From positions 15,440 through 58,576 of the forward strand of contig PNAS01000059.1 of the NCBI GenBank assembly GCA_003169695.1: a DNA stretch of 43,137 bases, written 5' to 3'. This stretch comes from Spartobacteria bacterium (lineage in GTDB: Bacteria; Verrucomicrobiota; Verrucomicrobiia; Chthoniobacterales; UBA10450). The notes beneath the pieces were generated by a model. That model searched no databases. It worked only from the letters and a program-made list of their open reading frames with translations, and was not told the origin of the DNA. Within the stretch, counting starts at the first letter, position 1, and every line of letters begins with the position of its first letter. Shown here one piece after another: positions 1-8,350 of the stretch. A program made the position numbers and the translations under genes.

Positions 1-1056
1 TTCGATGTGCCGCGCAATGTTTACATTCACATTTGCGGGACCGATCTTATCCGCGACAAAGATGGCACTTATCTGGTGCTGGAAGACAACGCGCGCTGCC
101 CTTCCGGGGTCTCCTACGTGATCGAGAACCGGCAAACAATGAAGCGCGCTTTCCCGAGTCTGCTCTCTCAATATCGCGTCCGAGCCGTCGAGGATTACAG
201 CCAGGAATTGTTAAACGTGCTGCGCCATATCGCGCCGGGCGGAAAGACCGAACCGACTGTGGTCCTCCTCACCCCAGGCGTTTATAACTCGGCCTACTTC
301 GAGCACTCGTTCCTCGCCCGCTCGATGGGCATCGAGATCGTGGAAGGGCGCGACCTCGTCGCGCAAGGTGGCAGAGTTTTCATGCGCACCACCAAGGGGC
401 TCAAGCCGGTGGACGTGATTTACCGCCGCATCAACGACGATTTCCTCGATCCTCAAGTTTTTCGGAAAGACTCGGGCCTGGGTGTGCCCGGTTTGGTAGA
501 CGCTTACCGGGATGGACATGTCAGTCTCGCGAATTCCATCGGGACCGGCATCGCCGACGACAAGGCGGTCTACCATTTCGTGCCTAAGATGATTCGCTAC
601 TACATGAGCGAAGATCCCATCCTGCCAAACGTCCCCACCTACCTCGCCACCGTAAAGGAAGATCTCTCTTACATTCTCGACCACATTCCCGAGCTCGTAA
701 TCAAAGCGGTGAACGAGAGTGGCGGTTACGGAATGCTCATTGGCCCCCAGGCGACGAAGGCAGAATGCGAGCGCTTTCGGGAAAAGGTAAAAAAGAATCC
801 GCGCAATTACGTCGCGCAACCAGTCGTCCCTCTGTCCCGCGCGCCAGCCTTTTGCGACGACAGCATGCAAGGCCGGCACGTCGACCTGCGCCCTTTCATC
901 TTGTACGGAGAAAAGATCACGATCATTCCCGGAGGCTTGACGCGTGTGGCCCTTCAGGCCGGTTCGCTCGTGGTCAACTCCTCCCAGGGCGGCGGCAGCA
1001 AGGACACTTGGATCCTCGAAGAAGATGATAGATCCGACTCAATGCCCAGATCATAG
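1..1056 (+). CDS. Circularly permuted ATP-grasp protein (5' partial)
   Basis: The reading frame is open from the first base, so the N-terminus lies outside the window; about 351 residues remain. Seen near the start are [10 protein letters not shown] and [10 protein letters not shown], followed by [20 protein letters not shown] and [11 protein letters not shown], which match the circularly permuted ATP-grasp family (DUF404/DUF407, CP_ATPgrasp). Family members are predicted to ligate a carboxylate to an amine with ATP, giving peptide-like products; no substrate is known here. The next gene encodes an alpha-E (DUF403) protein, the usual partner of this family, about 120 nt downstream on the same strand. 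Family assignment is firm, substrate unknown. Confidence 0.88.
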   Translation, partial: FDVPRNVYIHICGTDLIRDKDGTYLVLEDNARCPSGVSYVIENRQTMKRAFPSLLSQYRVRAVEDYSQELLNVLRHIAPGGKTEPTVVLLTPGVYNSAYFEHSFLARSMGIEIVEGRDLVAQGGRVFMRTTKGLKPVDVIYRRINDDFLDPQVFRKDSGLGVPGLVDAYRDGHVSLANSIGTGIADDKAVYHFVPKMIRYYMSEDPILPNVPTYLATVKEDLSYILDHIPELVIKAVNESGGYGMLIGPQATKAECERFREKVKKNPRNYVAQPVVPLSRAPAFCDDSMQGRHVDLRPFILYGEKITIIPGGLTRVALQAGSLVVNSSQGGGSKDTWILEEDDRSDSMPRS

Positions 1057-1080
1057 AGGATGAGAAAACTGGGCGCTTTC

Positions 1081-1175
1081 AGGTGGATCGCGCGCTCCGT
1101 CGCGCGATGGCAGATTTTATCCCCGAAAGCTTTCGGGGCACTTCAGCATCGCGCGGCGGAGCGCACGATCCACCT
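1081..1175. repeat. Long imperfect inverted repeat with nested palindrome
   Basis: Arms at 1081-1109 and 1147-1175 are reverse complements over 29 nt with two mismatches, both compatible with G-U pairs in RNA. The loop contains a second palindrome at 1121-1138 (ccccgaaagctttcgggg). It fills the gap between the ATP-grasp and alpha-E genes. It looks like a REP/MITE-type element and could also fold in the bicistronic mRNA. Confidence 0.85.
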
Positions 1176-1178
1176 CTC

Positions 1179-2162
1179 ATGTTAAGCCGCGTCGCCGATT
1201 CCTTATATTGGATGAGCCGCTACATCGAGCGGGCGGAAAACAACGCCCGGATCGCGGGCGTGAATCTCCAGTTGCTCCTCGACCTAACGAGTCCATCCGG
1301 GACCGACCCGCACCAGCAATGGGATCCAATCATCAGTTCGCTTGAGGAAAACGAGCTTTTTGCCTCGCTCTATGACAGCCCCGACGGCAAGGCGGTGATC
1401 GACTTCGTTAGCCTCCAAAAAAAGAATCCCAACTCTATCCATTCCTGTTTGACGCTCGCGCGCGAAAACGCCCGCACCACGAGCGAACAGATCTCGAGCG
1501 AGATGTGGGAGCAGATCAATCGTCTCTATCTCTTCGTGAAAAGCGACACGGCGAAAAGATTGGTGCGCACGAGCCCTTACGAATTCTTCAAGCGCATCAT
1601 CGCCGGATCGCACCTGTTTCAGGGAATCACTGATGCAACCATGACCCACGGCGAAGGCTGGGATTTCATCCGAATCGGCAAATTGCTCGAGCGCGCGGAT
1701 TGCACGTCGCGCATCCTCGACGTGAAATATCACATCCTCCTTCCCTCGGGCGAAAAGGTGGGCGGCAACGTGGACACAATTCAATGGATGTCGGTCCTCA
1801 GGTCGTGCAGTGCGCTTGAGGCCTATCGCAAAATTTATGTCGGCCAGGTGGCTCCGTGGAGAGTTGCGGAATTTATCATCACGCATTCCGCCTTTCCGCG
1901 ATCAATCCGGTTCAGCGTCGATTGCCTTGACGCCGCCTTGCATAATATCTCCGGTTCGCATGAGACGAAGTACGCCAACGAAGCGGAACGATTATCGGGG
2001 CGGCTCCGATCGGATCTCGATTACGTAACGATCGGCGACATTTTCAAACTCGGGCTACACGAGTATCTGGAACAGATTCAGGAACGGCTCGTCGAGATTA
2101 GCAATGCGATGCACGCGACCTACTGCGCGAACAGCGCCCTCGAGAATTTCGCTACGGATTGA
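1179..2162 (+). CDS. Alpha-E domain protein (DUF403)
   Basis: A mostly helical protein of 327 residues. The start MLSRVADSLYWMSRYIERAEN is the signature opening of the alpha-E (DUF403) family. An upstream in-frame GTG at 1083 would add 32 residues, but that stretch is the inverted repeat, so the ATG at 1179 is preferred. Alpha-E proteins nearly always accompany circularly permuted ATP-grasp ligases, often with a transglutaminase-like protein. The pair is thought to make or tailor a small peptide; the biochemistry is unresolved. Its 3' end overlaps the convergent prepilin peptidase gene by 11 nt. Confidence 0.88.
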   Translation: MLSRVADSLYWMSRYIERAENNARIAGVNLQLLLDLTSPSGTDPHQQWDPIISSLEENELFASLYDSPDGKAVIDFVSLQKKNPNSIHSCLTLARENARTTSEQISSEMWEQINRLYLFVKSDTAKRLVRTSPYEFFKRIIAGSHLFQGITDATMTHGEGWDFIRIGKLLERADCTSRILDVKYHILLPSGEKVGGNVDTIQWMSVLRSCSALEAYRKIYVGQVAPWRVAEFIITHSAFPRSIRFSVDCLDAALHNISGSHETKYANEAERLSGRLRSDLDYVTIGDIFKLGLHEYLEQIQERLVEISNAMHATYCANSALENFATD

Positions 2163-3252
2163 GCAGGCCCATATACCAGCTCAGGAGCGATTGGCCGAAG
2201 AACATCCAAAGCAGTCCACCGAAGGCGAGGTACGGTCCGAACGGCAACTTTGCCGACCAGACGCGCCGCCCGACAAGCAGCGTCGCAAGACCGACGAGCG
2301 ACCCTAGCAGCGAACCCGCAAAAACGCTGAACAAAACCGCGCGCCAGCCCAGGAATGCGCCGATGGCCGCGAGGAATTTCAAATCGCCGCGTCCCATCGC
2401 TTCGCGCGGAATCTGAAGTTCGCGCACCATGCCAGATATTTGTTCCAGCGTGTCGAGGGAAATTTCTTCGCCCTCGATCGTTACCCGGTTGTAATGAAAT
2501 CGGAGATCTGTTTTCCCGACGTTGCGAATGTCCACGACCGCTTCGTCGCAAAGCAAAATAAGAAGATCGTTTTCGCGCGAAAAGTAATCGCTCCACAAGC
2601 CCTGTTCTTCGCCCACGACAAGGTCCGCATCGTCTCCCTTTCGCGTCCAGGTAAACGCCGTCGGTGCGTCCAGCCGGATCTTCTTTTTTCCGAAAACCTT
2701 TTTGCCTGCTTCGAGGACGATCCACAGAATCGCATAACCAAGGAGCGCCGAAAGCGCCGAGGTTAAGAGCGCCGCCCATCTTCCTTCCACTGACATGAGG
2801 GCGGGCACAAGAAGGCTCGCGAGAATACCAGCGATTGTTCCTCCAATCGTCACTTCGTCCGGAATGATGAAGTGCTCGAGGTCGATGAAGATCCCAACGA
2901 TGAGCAGCGAAACGAAAACCCAATACGCGAGCGCAATCGGCCACGGAGACTGGAGCCAGACGGCGAGAAAAAGAAGGGCTGTCACGAGTTCCACGACAAA
3001 GTAGCGGAAGGCAATTTGGCTTCCGCAGTTCGCGCAGCGCCCCCGCAGAAAAAGCCAGCTCAAGAGCGGGATATTCTGATACCACTTGAGTTGTTTTTTG
3101 CACGCTGGGCAAAAAGAGCGGCGCGGCTCGTTCACCGAAAGATCGAGCGGCATTCGATAAATGCAGACGTTCAGAAACGAGCCGACCACCGCGCCGAGAA
3201 CGAACGCGAAGGTTGCGCAGAAAAAATAGTAACCGGCGAGCGAGTTATCCAT
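2152..3252 (-). CDS. pilD: Prepilin leader peptidase/N-methyltransferase (A24 family)
   Basis: An integral membrane aspartic protease that cleaves and N-methylates type IV prepilins or type II secretion pseudopilins. The N-terminal domain starts with GAVVGSFLNVCIYRMP and carries two CxxC pairs (CPAC, CANC), the zinc-binding part of PilD. The first catalytic Asp is in GIFIDLEHFIIPDEVT and the second in the GxGD motif of MGRGDLKFLA, followed by a glycine-rich membrane segment. At 366 residues it is longer than the usual 250-290: a soluble insertion of roughly 110 residues sits before the GxGD helix. It is the last gene of a minus-strand run behind tatC (4-nt gap). Confidence 0.92.
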   Translation of the reverse strand: MDNSLAGYYFFCATFAFVLGAVVGSFLNVCIYRMPLDLSVNEPRRSFCPACKKQLKWYQNIPLLSWLFLRGRCANCGSQIAFRYFVVELVTALLFLAVWLQSPWPIALAYWVFVSLLIVGIFIDLEHFIIPDEVTIGGTIAGILASLLVPALMSVEGRWAALLTSALSALLGYAILWIVLEAGKKVFGKKKIRLDAPTAFTWTRKGDDADLVVGEEQGLWSDYFSRENDLLILLCDEAVVDIRNVGKTDLRFHYNRVTIEGEEISLDTLEQISGMVRELQIPREAMGRGDLKFLAAIGAFLGWRAVLFSVFAGSLLGSLVGLATLLVGRRVWSAKLPFGPYLAFGGLLWMFFGQSLLSWYMGLLNP

Positions 3253-3256
3253 GCTT

Positions 3257-4039
3257 TCAGTCGTTCAACGCCTTTGGCGCCTTCCGCTGCATAAACCACG
3301 CAATCCAGATGCAACTCTCATAGAGCAGGCACATCGGCAGACTCATCGCGATTAGCGTTAGAATGTCGGGCGTAGGAGTGATGATGGTGGCAAGGATGAA
3401 AATCAGGACCATGGCATAAGGCCGTGTCCGCGCCATAAATGGATAAGTGACGAGTCCGAAGCGCACGAGCGCGAGCACCACGACGGGCAACTCGAAGGCG
3501 AGACCAAAGCCAATCGTGAAGCGCGTCACGAAAGAATAATATTCCTGCACCGTCCACGCGGCCGTCCAGCCGAGCGATTCCGTGTCGTGAAAAAAGAACA
3601 GAATGGTCTTCGGCAGAAGCCAGTAGTAACAGGTGAGCACACCGGTGAGAAAAAGAGCGAAGCTGACGAAGATCGCGGGTAGAACGAACCGTTTCTCCAT
3701 GGCCGTCAGCGCCGGCAGAACGAATTCAGCGAGGAAATAAAGAAGCAGCGGAAACGACAAAACAATGCCCGCGTAGAATGCGAGGCGGAACGAAATCGTA
3801 AGCGAATCGGTCACGCCCATGGCCCGCAAAGCGCCGATTTTGGGATCAATCTCATGCAGCGGCCGCTGCATGACCTGAACGAGCAACGAACGGAACGCAA
3901 AGCAGATCACCATCGCGATCAGGAGCGTGATCGCCATCTTCACGATCGCCCACCGGAGGTCCTCGAGATGTTCCAGGAACGGCTTCGACGTTTCGCTCTC
4001 CGGCAATTCGCGGAATTTGAAAAGGTTGCGTAACGCCAT
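3257..4039 (-). CDS. tatC: Sec-independent protein translocase TatC
   Basis: TatC is the multi-spanning receptor of the twin-arginine translocase; it binds the RR signal peptide and recruits TatA. The protein is 260 residues, the family norm, with six predicted membrane segments. It has the N-terminal cytoplasmic FLEHLEDLRW signature and the conserved Glu in GFGLAFELPVV before the C-terminal half. No tatA or tatB lies nearby. It sits between a NUDIX gene (12-nt gap) and the prepilin peptidase gene (4-nt gap) on the same strand, so the three are probably cotranscribed. Confidence 0.95.
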   Translation of the reverse strand: MALRNLFKFRELPESETSKPFLEHLEDLRWAIVKMAITLLIAMVICFAFRSLLVQVMQRPLHEIDPKIGALRAMGVTDSLTISFRLAFYAGIVLSFPLLLYFLAEFVLPALTAMEKRFVLPAIFVSFALFLTGVLTCYYWLLPKTILFFFHDTESLGWTAAWTVQEYYSFVTRFTIGFGLAFELPVVVLALVRFGLVTYPFMARTRPYAMVLIFILATIITPTPDILTLIAMSLPMCLLYESCIWIAWFMQRKAPKALND

Positions 4040-4051
4040 ACGATCGAAAAC

Positions 4052-4660
4052 CTACTCACGATCCAGCGAGAGAAGCCCCCGCGCCACCAGGCGCGCGCAA
4101 ATGCCAAGCGTATTCGCGTCACGGATTTCGTTGGCGTCGATCATGCGGCTCAATTCATGGGCGCTAAACGCCTGGCAATCGAGAATCGATTCCGACTCGT
4201 CGCGGGTAGGGCCCTCCGCACTCGGCCGAACCGGGCGCGCGAGAAAGAAATATCCACGCTCGTCGGTAAACCCTGGCGAAGTAAAATAGTCTCCGAGCGA
4301 GATCAACTCACCACCGTCGGCGAGCTCAAACCCGGTTTCTTCACGCATCTCGCGCAGGGCGACCGCCTCGATGGTACCCGTGTCCTGGTCTGTGGCTTCA
4401 TCAATTTGGCCGGCAGGCATTTCCCAGATCGCAGCCCGGACTGGAATGCGTTCCTGGCGAATCAAGATGATCTTTCCCTCCCGAGTCATTGCCGCGATCA
4501 CCACCGCTCTCTTCCGGTGCACCACTGTCCAGGCTCGAGGTGCAGGTCGAGCGGGAGTTCGGGTTTCCTCCGTCGCCACCGTGAGATGATCGTTTTGGAA
4601 ATGCGTTTCGCGCGAGACGGTTTCCCATCCGTCACTTTCCGCAACGTGTCTGCTCTTCAC
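4052..4660 (-). CDS. NUDIX hydrolase, ADP-ribose pyrophosphatase-like
   Basis: A 202-residue NUDIX protein that probably hydrolyses ADP-ribose or a related nucleoside diphosphate sugar. The catalytic helix reads ALREMREETGFE, preceded by MPAGQID, and SPGFTDE follows, a loop typical of the NudF/ADPRase group. The segment between the box Gly and the helix is longer than the canonical spacing, so the first conserved Glu of the NUDIX box is displaced. The metal-binding REMREE part is intact. It lies between folB and tatC on the same strand. Precise substrate is not determined by sequence. Confidence 0.88.
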   Translation of the reverse strand: MKSRHVAESDGWETVSRETHFQNDHLTVATEETRTPARPAPRAWTVVHRKRAVVIAAMTREGKIILIRQERIPVRAAIWEMPAGQIDEATDQDTGTIEAVALREMREETGFELADGGELISLGDYFTSPGFTDERGYFFLARPVRPSAEGPTRDESESILDCQAFSAHELSRMIDANEIRDANTLGICARLVARGLLSLDRE

Positions 4661-4701
4661 GCCGGAAGATTATGAGGAGAGACCGGAAAAGCGAACCGTC
4701 T

Positions 4702-4785
4702 TTCTGTAGCGGCGGTCTATGACTGCCGAGGGATCACCTTCAATGGAATCCACATCTTCGGTGGTCATAGACCGCCGCCACAGCA
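4702..4785. repeat. Inverted repeat in the folB-nudix gap
   Basis: Arms at 4705-4729 and 4758-4782 are reverse complements over 25 nt with three mismatches (core gcggcggtctatgac). Pairing continues imperfectly for a few bases outside. It lies in the gap between folB and the NUDIX gene. It resembles short dispersed hairpin repeats; it could also act as a transcript stability element. Confidence 0.8.
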
Positions 4786-4815
4786 GAAATTGCCACCGCA
4801 GTTTTTCGCATGGCT

Positions 4816-5193
4816 TTACTTCGTAGAGCGATCTCGCGTCACGGTCACGGACACAAAATCGACGTCCGGCAAAATGAATTTGCGCAATTCGATCGTAATC
4901 CTTCGTATCTCAAAAACCTCGAGCAAATGGCTCGCTAATGCGTCAGCTAGAGTCTCGATCAGGCGGTCAGAACGGTTGTGCACAAAGTTCTTCGTTTCGG
5001 CGCACACGGCAGCGTAGTCTACCGTCCGGCCGATGTCATCGCCTAACTCAAGGCCGTGCTTGGTGGGCCAAAAGGTAATGCTAATCGTCAGCCGCTGCGG
5101 CTGGGAGCGTTCGTCATCAGGCACACCGATGTGCGCAAAGACTTCGATTTGCTCAATGTGAATAAGATCGCTGATTTTGTCCTTCTGAGTCAT
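4816..5193 (-). CDS. folB: Dihydroneopterin aldolase FolB
   Basis: FolB cleaves 7,8-dihydroneopterin to 6-hydroxymethyl-7,8-dihydropterin and glycolaldehyde in folate synthesis. The 125-residue length matches the family. Seen are IEVFAHIGVPDDER near the N-terminus (usual form FGYHGVxxxER), TVDYAAVC, the ETLADALASHLLE helix and a C-terminal beta strand rich in Val/Thr. It is the first gene of the minus-strand run toward the NUDIX gene, tatC and pilD. No other folate gene is visible. Confidence 0.9.
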   Translation of the reverse strand: MTQKDKISDLIHIEQIEVFAHIGVPDDERSQPQRLTISITFWPTKHGLELGDDIGRTVDYAAVCAETKNFVHNRSDRLIETLADALASHLLEVFEIRRITIELRKFILPDVDFVSVTVTRDRSTK

Positions 5194-5409
5194 TGAATAC
5201 GTCTCCCCATTTGTAACTGCACCTCGGCAACACCAAGCGTTTCAAATTCTACACCAGGCTACGCCGACAACTGGGATTTCTGTTGCTAATTCCAACTACG
5301 TGCCCGCTGCGAAATCCGCAGCTCGTAATCAACATCACTGTGGGCTTGTGAAGGCATCCAAAAAATATCTGAGAACTCTTCCGACCAAGTCCCGGAGAAG
5401 GATGCTGAA

Positions 5410-6216
5410 ATGCCAAGTCACTTCAATCAAAAACAAGAATCGATCAGCGCAACCCAGCCCGCTGCGAGCCTTCTAGGAATCGAATTTGGAAGTGCTCGCA
5501 GGGATTGGCTTCACAATCCGACAGGTGTGCAAAGAAGGTGTCTTACCACTTTCCTGCTGATGGGCGGTGTTTGCATTACGCTCGCCAGCTGCGCTGGACC
5601 AATGGGCGACACCGGTGGCAAGCACGTTCATCAGGAATGGGTGGCCGCCCTCCGGAACTCTGGCATCCCCAGCGACGCGCCGAATGGCTTGGATGCTCCT
5701 GCCACCGACGCTCTTGTCTTTCGAATGAAAGCTGTGAAGGATTACGAGTTTGGCAATTATGTCCGCAATCTCCGGCGCGCTACAAGCTGGGGCGAATTCG
5801 CCTCCGATTCAGTCAAGATCATCCTCGACTCACTCGTCGCCGTCACCGGCGGCGAAGGAACAAAGGCCGCTCTAGGCGCAGCCTCAGCTGGCGTCACCGG
5901 CGCGACCACTTCTATCAAGAAAAACGTCCTTTTTGACCAGTCGATCACGACGTTTATCACAAAGATGGATGCGTTGCGTTTGAACAAGTGGAATGACATC
6001 CTTTGTAAGCTGAACCGTTGTCCAAAGGTTCCGGCACCTGCGTCTTACACAGTAGCCGAAGCATTCACCGATTTGGAGGAATACGGTCGATGCGGAACCC
6101 TCGATGCCGCGCTAAGGGATGTGGACGCCAAGGCAAGCGCGGAAAAGAAGAAGGCTGAAGATAACAACGACACAATCACTCAAGTGGAAAAACAAAAGAA
6201 AGATTCCGGGCACTGA
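5410..6216 (+). CDS. Hypothetical lipoprotein
   Basis: I recognise no family. The chosen ATG has an upstream ggagaagg at 5393-5400. Residues 41-61 form a signal-like segment ending in the lipobox LASC, so the mature protein should be lipidated. An alternative GTG start at 5527 would give a conventional 20-residue lipoprotein signal and may be the true start. The middle (residues ~150-185) is Gly/Ala/Thr-rich, and the C-terminus is a Lys/Glu/Asp-rich helix (AEKKKAEDNN). Four later Cys residues include CKLNRC. It opens the accessory region and is followed by a lysozyme gene. Confidence 0.65.
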   Translation: MPSHFNQKQESISATQPAASLLGIEFGSARRDWLHNPTGVQRRCLTTFLLMGGVCITLASCAGPMGDTGGKHVHQEWVAALRNSGIPSDAPNGLDAPATDALVFRMKAVKDYEFGNYVRNLRRATSWGEFASDSVKIILDSLVAVTGGEGTKAALGAASAGVTGATTSIKKNVLFDQSITTFITKMDALRLNKWNDILCKLNRCPKVPAPASYTVAEAFTDLEEYGRCGTLDAALRDVDAKASAEKKKAEDNNDTITQVEKQKKDSGH

Positions 6217-6396
6217 TCGAGATCTGTTCGGCTCATCTGACTAAAGCTTATTGCCATAACCGTCCCAAGGCGCGTCTTAAGACATTTTTCGGCCTGTGAA
6301 AAGAACTTCGTCCCCGAAATCCCGGAAAAGAAAGATGAAGACTAATCTTACTCCGGGCGAGAGAACAACCGGGGCTAAGACACCAATCCTACCGCC

Positions 6397-7083
6397 GTGA
6401 TTAACACCATCATCGACATCTACCACGGCAATAGCATCGACCTCGAGGAGTGCTTCGCGGGTGGCATTATTGCTATCATTCACAAGGCCACTCAGGGAGC
6501 GAGCATCCGCGACTCCAAGTATCACGAGCGCCGCGAACGCGCCAAGGAGCTCGGCTTCCTGTGGGGAGCATATCACTTTTCGACTGGGGGTTCGGTTTCC
6601 GATCAGGTCGAGAACTTCCTCGCCTATGCCAGGCCCGAAGATGACGAACTCATCTCGTTGGATTGGGAACCGAGCGACGGCCCGGACATGACCCTCGATC
6701 AGGCAAATCACTTCGTGCAGATGGTCAAAGATGAGACGGGCCGCTGGCCGGTCATTTACGGCGGCAACCTCCTTCGCGAATCCATCGGGCACAATCCTGA
6801 TTCAACTCTTAGCAATTGCCCACTCTGGTATGCCCGCTTTGCCAACTCGCCCGTCGGCATACCCACACAGGTCTGGCCGACCTACACTCTATGGCAATAC
6901 ACGGACGGCGATGTTGGTCCTCAACCTCATGAGACGCCAGGCACAAGCGGCGCGGACCGGAACATCTTTCAAGGCACAACCCAACAGGTGAAAGAGCTCT
7001 GGCCTTTCACACGACGTGAGGAAGGCGCGACTCACGGTGCAGGCTTCGCACACATATTGAATTCCGAAGAGGAAGAGCGGTAA
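6397..7083 (+). CDS. Glycoside hydrolase family 25 (lysozyme-like) protein
   Basis: GH25 enzymes hydrolyse the beta-1,4 MurNAc-GlcNAc bond of peptidoglycan. The N-terminus IIDIYHGNSID carries the first catalytic-site Asp; AIIHKATQG, WGAYHFS and the acidic ISLDWEP motif follow in family order, and LWQYTDG marks the last strand. The 228 residues cover one catalytic domain with a short charged tail. The start is a GTG. No signal peptide or cell-wall binding domain is visible, so export would need phage-like lysis, a dedicated secretion system or an upstream start I do not see. Confidence 0.85.
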   Translation: MINTIIDIYHGNSIDLEECFAGGIIAIIHKATQGASIRDSKYHERRERAKELGFLWGAYHFSTGGSVSDQVENFLAYARPEDDELISLDWEPSDGPDMTLDQANHFVQMVKDETGRWPVIYGGNLLRESIGHNPDSTLSNCPLWYARFANSPVGIPTQVWPTYTLWQYTDGDVGPQPHETPGTSGADRNIFQGTTQQVKELWPFTRREEGATHGAGFAHILNSEEEER

Positions 7084-7178
7084 CAAGTAGCACCGCAAAA
7101 ACGCTTAACCAGGCCCATGCAGGCTCCTAACTACAACGGCTGTGAGGCTGGTGACAAGCGGCCTCTGGTCGACCGATC

Positions 7179-7985
7179 ATGATCGCCACATCCAATCTGT
7201 ATGCCGACTGCGACGTGACTAGTTCTGTAGGCGCTTACGCAAGTTACATTCACCGGTTGGTTCAGCGGGGCGGCCCGCGTGAAGTGGATTACGCGGACTT
7301 GGATCACTGGGTTATTGACGTTTACGACGGCATTCGCGCCGGCCAGCTTTCGACGGCGGACATCGCCGAAATTCGAGCCGCTTTCGGCGAAGCACTATCA
7401 TCGAAGACAATGCAGGGCTTCGCCCTGACTAAACCTCACGGGTACGCGGGCGACTTTGAAAATGATCGATCGCATTTATCAAATCCATATTGCGCCATGG
7501 CGTCTGCGGCCACCTCTGGGGAGATGGCGCGGGGGCATTCCTATTGTGGCTTATCGCTGCGCGTTCTCGCTCTAACGACGCGCGGACATGGCGATGAAGG
7601 TCGCGGACCTGATGCTGTTTATCTGAAACCTCGCGGTGGTGGCCTGCGCATGCCCGCCGGCGCCGATGTATTTCGCCACGCTGTGGAGTGCATGTGCGCA
7701 ACGGCGAGAGCAGTGTTGGAATCAACCGGGCTGACGATCGACGCGATGCGGTATTTCATCCCACACCAGGCAAACCAGCGCATCACGGATCGCGTGGCCG
7801 AGCGACTCGGGTGCAGGCCGGGCCGCGTCGTTTCCAACATCAGTGGTTACGGGAACACCGGCAGCGCCGGCGCGGTGCTCGCACTCGCAAGCGTCGCGGG
7901 CCAACTACAGCACGGCGAGAATGCGCTCATTGCTGTATTCGGTGGCGGCTATTCGAGCGGCGCGGTAATCCTCCGTGCGGAGTAA
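7179..7985 (+). pseudogene. Chimeric remnant: EF-type methyltransferase N-terminus joined to FabH C-terminus
   Basis: One open frame of 268 residues joins two unrelated families. Residues 1-94 end in FALTKPHGYAGDFE, which matches the region before the SAM domain of the methyltransferases annotated as extracellular factor (3-hydroxypalmitic acid methyl ester) biosynthesis proteins. Just after it, at about 7459-7463, one extra A shifts the frame: the +1 frame continues MIDRIYQ as expected and stops later. Residues ~140-268 match the C-terminal third of beta-ketoacyl-ACP synthase III, with the catalytic His (FIPHQAN, H196) and Asn (GYGNTG, N226), but the half with the active-site Cys is missing. 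A functional fusion is possible but unlikely. Confidence 0.7.
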
Positions 7986-8350
7986 AAATGGCGCGCGATT
8001 GCCGCGACCGTTCGAGCGCGGACGTGAAGGGCGGTGCGCAAGGGGCCTGACGCCGACTCGACCGTGCGTTCCGACCGCTCTTTCGCAACTGGCCCGTCTT
8101 TTCATAGGATTTTTGCGAACTTCGCCCAGTGGATTCCGGAGAACGATGGTGAAAATGGAGATTGCGGAAAGTTCGACCGAGTTTGCGGCCAACCATATCC
8201 CTCCCAACGGTAGGGCGGATCAACAAGCCTTCAAAATTTGGCGCGTGGGATTTCCTTGGAATTTGGTGCCCGATCCGTCGGAGGTGGCTTGGAGTTTCAT
8301 CTTTCGATTAAGCTTGCCTAACAAGTACCTTTGCAAAATGATCTGCGCCC
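7986..8350. other. Gene-free stretch upstream of the sigma factor gene
   Basis: This 365-nt stretch has no convincing coding region. The open frame across it (from 7975 into the sigma factor gene in another frame) has no recognisable domain. It must hold the promoter of the sigma factor-kinase operon if that operon has its own, but I could not pick out a confident -35/-10 pair. Confidence 0.5.

Noticed and set aside
211..879. Minus-strand open frame opposite the ATP-grasp gene
   Set aside because: No family features; antisense to a well-supported gene in a GC-rich region.
2120..3112. Long minus-strand open frame overlapping the prepilin peptidase gene
   Set aside because: It is Arg-rich, out of frame with a clear PilD protein, and has no domain signature.
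5194..5409. Possible tRNA or att site in the gap at the left edge of the accessory region
   Set aside because: No cloverleaf or matching direct repeat at the right edge could be identified by eye.
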